Source: Zygaena filipendulae | Taxonomy: Eukaryota; Arthropoda; Insecta; Lepidoptera; Zygaenidae | Reading direction: 5' to 3' | Assembly (NCBI GenBank): GCA_907165275.2 | Contig: OU015660.1 | Coordinates: 3,350,501-3,414,500, forward strand | Length of the DNA: 64,000 nucleotides | Shown here: positions 42,438-64,000 of the stretch, one piece after another | Position numbering within the stretch: position 1 is the first letter of the stretch | Layout of the letters: each line of letters starts with the position of its first letter | Notes under the pieces: generated by a model | Database searches by the model: none | Told to the model about the DNA's origin: nothing | The model's input: the letters and a program-made list of their open reading frames with translations, nothing else | Program-made: the position numbers and the translations under genes

Positions 42438-43443
42438 TTGCTTATATCAATTTCAATTATCATATGAGTCAATGATATTATAAGTTATGAGTATGTTAGA
42501 TGTTAATTGTAATTATAAAAATCCAAGGAGTATGTGTTAATCGGTTGAAAATTATAACCATTTCAATAGGTAGTGAAAATTTTCTAAAGTGCTCTCAAAT
42601 TGTTAACCGATTATAATAATATAGGACTCCAAAATACATAGAACGCTTGCTTAAATATTGTACAATAAAAAATTTCGATGAGAGGAGAGTTCTTAATAAA
42701 ACTATAAACAACTTCCAGGTACAACAATAATAGCAGAACATGGGGTACCCCTCTTGAACCATGGATTCAAGAAACAATTCAAGTTTACCTTGAATACTTC
42801 AGTGTAATACCGACTATATAAACGTACCTATGCTATCTATTGCGAAAACTTACTCTACAGTCATAATATGAACCTACATTGTGTTTGGCGCGTACACTGA
42901 CACAATTTTTTGAGAGATTAGGATTCTGCAATGTTACACATAATTTAATCAATATACAACAAGTTTTTTTCCTAACACATATTACATAATAAAACCACAA
43001 AACAAAAAGTTAGAATGATTGAAAGGTGTGTCTATGACATAAGTTACAGACGTTTTAACAGTTCGTACAACTATAAGTACCTACATACATAATATGTATT
43101 ATGTGTAACATTCAGGTCCTATTCAGATAATATAAAAAAAACTATTGTGTCCGCGCATGTGCCAAATAACCTGTACATTAACGAATTATGTAAATGCTTT
43201 GTACGAATTGATGTTTTGTACACACAGTTCAGTCTAAGAACCTAATCGATTGCTTTTACGAACAATATAATATGTAGGTAATTCATCAATACTAACGTTA
43301 ACTGGCGATTCTGGGAGTGTTGCCTGATGGTGCTTGAGTCAAAGGATACTGTTTACGCTCTCCGCCAACTTCGTGCCTCCCCGCGCCCCGCCACGACGTA
43401 GCGGCACGAGCCCACACACACACTGCATCTGTGCACAAAGCAC

Positions 43444-43817
43444 TAGTGATGTGTCGGATATCGATATCCGTATCAGCGGATATCCGAGGATGGAGGAAGA
43501 TCCGTATCCGTTACTTTTTGACGATCTTTTACCCTATAATTTTCAATTCTTAGATGAAATTCTATATAGGTGATTAGGTAGCAATAAAAACTATTAAATT
43601 TCATTCAGATATAAACAAAACAAAAGAAAGACTCGCGCAATGTAAGTCGAAACACGTGCTGTCACGTAAATCGTCAAGTGACGTCTACTATTATTTCTAG
43701 GTCACGTGCACCGACACCGATTGAGAAAAAGTTAAAATCCGTATCCGTGAATCTTGACAGCAAATATCCGTATTCGGATCCGTATCCGCAGATATACATT
43801 TATCCGGCGCATCACTA
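43444..43817. mobile_element. hAT-like MITE
   Basis: Terminal inverted repeats TAGTGATGTGTCGGATA and TATCCGGCGCATCACTA match at 15 of 17, a typical hAT end. Subterminal ATCCGTATCCG repeats occur on both sides. The 8-bp flanks CAAAGCAC and GTATGCAC agree at five positions, compatible with an old 8-bp target duplication. Confidence 0.7.
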
Positions 43818-43920
43818 GTATGCACTCAAGCCGCCTGTAGTAAGTTGTGGGGAGTTCAATCGGTTCGTTTGTATGGAGAGTCGCAGGTGTTGAGCGATGT
43901 TAATGGAGTTGAGCCAGACG

Positions 43921-61796
<17,876 letters not shown>

Positions 61797-61975
61797 CTGC
61801 AACAATAAAACAAATTGTAGACTGCTACAATACTTGGAAAAGATGATAGAGCACGTACGTAGTATATTTAAACGCACCTTCAAATTGCAACCTTTGATTA
61901 AATATTAATCAAAGATTGCAACATACAACTGATATACTATTTCTAACAAATAATATTCAAATCACATCACCGCTG

Positions 61976-62045
61976 CCGTTAGTCCAGTGGTTATCGAGCC
62001 TGACTTCTACGCCTGGCGTCATCGGTTTGACTCCCGCGTTAAGAT
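61976..62045 (+). repeat. tRNA-like SINE head
   Basis: CGTTAGTCCAGTGGTTATCG (A-box-like) and CGGTTTGACTCCCG (B-box-like). The arms do not pair as in a tRNA. Confidence 0.5.
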
Positions 62046-63002
62046 TTAATTATGACATGTATGTTTTTTGTTTATCCTGAGATTCCTGAGTTTGGAAGTT
62101 TAATATACGTTTTAAGTAGGTATGTATTATATTAAAAATATTTTTTTTTAATATTAAATCAGTTATCTTGTGAGTGAAAATGTCTAAACATATTTTATTA
62201 AATTTTTATTATTAAGTACGTACTATTAAATACGAATATTAAATACGAATCTGTATAAAAAGGAATATTTGTTTGTTTCATAAGCGATCCTGTGTATCGT
62301 TCGTCCGATTGCGACTACCAACTTTGGTGTGAAGTACACAAAGATACATAGCCCGATCTCGTTTGCTACGATACGATACGGTACGATAAAAACTTATGGA
62401 TGATTCTAATTTATTTGCACTCTAATAGGATTAAGTATAACTTTTTTTTACAAATAACTACCTATTAAGCAAGTGCTTATTACATTTTGTACCTAACCAG
62501 ACAGCTTTGGAACGGAGCTCCGGAAATATTTGAGATAGCATTCCCATGCCCGCATCAGCGTAATGTCGATATCGACGCAAGAACGTAAAGGTCGTCGTTG
62601 AAGCGTCATACAGTTTACAAATCAACGTCGTGACTGTTGAGCATAATGAATTTTTTTGGTACACCAAACATCATACGAATCGTCTATCATTTATGAATCG
62701 CCCCTCCATGTTCTTCAAAGCAAAAACCACCTAACACTTTGGTTTCTGAACAATCGTAAAGAGAAAAAAAGGAGTAGGTACATACCACCTAATAAAAATA
62801 CCTATATAAAATTATACCTACCTATTACCTACCTATTGTATTACCGACTTATTGTATTAATAAAATAATTTTATATATTTTAAAGAAACGTCAATTGAGC
62901 AGAGTATACCTATTACCTACCTACATAATATATTGTATGTTGAAAAAACATTATAATATTTTGTCCGTTTATAAATTAACATGTTGTATACAGCACCCCC
63001 AT

Positions 63003-63268
63003 CTGCCCCCTTAGCAAAGTTGACATGATCATTAACGCTATGGCCGGCTAAGATGCGCAAGACGACAAAATTTTATCGAGCCATTTTATCAATTCTCGTC
63101 GACATATTGTATGGCTTTGTCGACGAGAATCGATAAAATGGCTCGATAAAATTTTATCATGTTGCGCATCTTAGCCCCCCTGGAAAACTAAGGAAGTTAT
63201 CGTCATGTCACGTGATCGTGTCACGTGACCACGTGGCATATCTTATTTAAACTTGGCTAAGGGGGCAG
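63003..63268. mobile_element. Compound foldback element with two nested inverted repeats
   Basis: Outer ends CTGCCCCCTTAGC (63003) and GCTAAGGGGGCAG (to 63268) are 13-bp perfect inverted repeats, extending to 19 bp with one mismatch. Inside, 63046-63104 and 63118-63176 are 59-bp arms with four mismatches and a 13-nt loop. Next to them are three CACGTG-type E-boxes (63207-63235). Confidence 0.8.
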
Positions 63269-64000
63269 CCGCAGATATAAGTTAGAAGTAGAACGGTAGA
63301 ACTGTGACCCCAACCGAGGCAAATGCTAACCAACGGTTTTCGATCTATGAGCAGTTTGAGCACCCACCACAGCGTATTTTGTGACCCCGTCATCAAATAA
63401 ACTGCTGGGCGTTATAGCCATAAATCAATGGATATAGCATATTATGCTTACGACATAATGTATAAACAGTACCTAATCAAACCACTGAAGTGAACGGGAA
63501 AGCTAAATATACACGATACTAATGTTGCAAGGGTATCTTTCATACAAGAATTGACACGTGAGATACCGTTAGCTGAACAATGGTTATTACATATTATGAA
63601 TAACACTATATACCTATGTAGAATAAGACTATAAGAACACACACCGCAAGAAAGCACGACTCATCGTGATCCTCATGCTGACGTCCTTTCAACAGGCAAG
63701 TAGCACTCATATTGACGACATGCACTTATATGCAAAGAAATAAGAATAAACTGTACTCTGTGGTCATATATTTTGTAAATCGTGTAGTTTGTGTTTACAA
63801 GCGGTATCGGGACGATGAAACAAACATCTTCAAAGTTGGTTTAAGTTCTTAAATTTTATCTGCACATCGCTAGAAGAAAGAAGAGAGTTCATTTCCAACA
63901 CAATAGATAGCTGTCGAGCGACTTTATTTTTCTGAATCACGCTAGAGATTTGCCGCCACTCAAAAAATTCAAAACCCTAGACACAAATAGACTTAGAAAG

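Larger units (their letters stand above)
40807..43920. other. Convergent intergenic region eIF2B alpha / FER
   Basis: No gene seen. It includes a short hairpin near 41720-41762 (ATCGGTAAGAT/ATCTTACCGAC), a Helitron-like remnant (42285-42437, minus), and a hAT-like MITE (43444-43817). The FER 3' UTR must begin at 43920 and read leftward. Its polyadenylation site was not identified. Confidence 0.5.
61797..64000 (-). other. FER intron (right edge of the window)
   Basis: No F-BAR N-terminal exon is recognisable on the minus strand. Contains a SINE-like head (61976-62045), a short untypable minus-strand frame (62458-62667) and a foldback element (63003-63268). Confidence 0.5.

Noticed and set aside
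62458..62667. 69-codon minus-strand frame (RRYRHYADAGMGMLSQIFPE)
   Set aside because: Composition is coding-like but there is no clear splice context and no family that I recognise. It does not resemble F-BAR sequence, so it is not listed as a FER exon.
63640..63720. Possible F-BAR N-terminal exon of FER (MSATCLLKGRQHEDHDES frame)
   Set aside because: The similarity is too short and vague, it stops soon after and lacks the conserved charged helix.

Overview
This is a piece of an animal nuclear genome: AT-rich, with spliced genes, GC-richer exons, long introns and very many interspersed repeats. The repeat set points to a moth or butterfly (Lepidoptera). Helitron-like copies begin TCCTACTAATATTATAAA and end CAGCTAG, always between A and T, and there are tRNA-headed SINEs with (ATT)n tails. 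The species cannot be told from the window.

Four conserved genes are recognisable. (1) 1717-5325, plus: the last three coding exons of a LAMMER/CLK kinase (Doa). (2) 27119-8106, minus: a malic enzyme (Men), complete in 11 coding exons (612 aa) with a 12-kb first intron. (3) 36508-40774, plus: eIF2B alpha, complete in 7 coding exons (303 aa), including a 13-nt first coding exon. (4) 61796-43921, minus: the last 11 exons of a FER/FPS (Fps85D) non-receptor tyrosine kinase, whose N-terminal F-BAR exons lie beyond the right edge. Exon phases add up exactly in Men, eIF2B alpha and FER, which supports the splice sites. Doa and Men are convergent, Men and eIF2B alpha divergent, eIF2B alpha and FER convergent. 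The genes are ordinary housekeeping or signalling genes and show no sign of a shared pathway.

Within FER a GC-rich island at 56.3-56.7 kb contains a likely alternative first exon. It and a second exon at 55.5 kb splice in phase to the SH2 exon and would give a 441-aa SH2+kinase protein without the F-BAR domain, like the short FER/FPS isoforms of other animals.

The intron that splits the SH2 domain holds an intact 5.64-kb Ty3/gypsy retrotransposon (48429-54066). Its 366-bp LTRs look identical. It has an ATAT target duplication, a tRNA-Lys-type primer site, and gag and pol joined by a textbook A_AAA_AAC -1 frameshift site.

Most of the remainder is mobile-element debris: at least eight inverted-repeat MITE or foldback families (several nested in one another), Helitron-like copies, SINEs, LINE tails, a BEL/Pao remnant and a 15-bp minisatellite. 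The most striking non-coding structures are a 78-bp near-perfect hairpin (418-604) and foldback elements at 11316-11551, 40154-40353 and 63003-63268.
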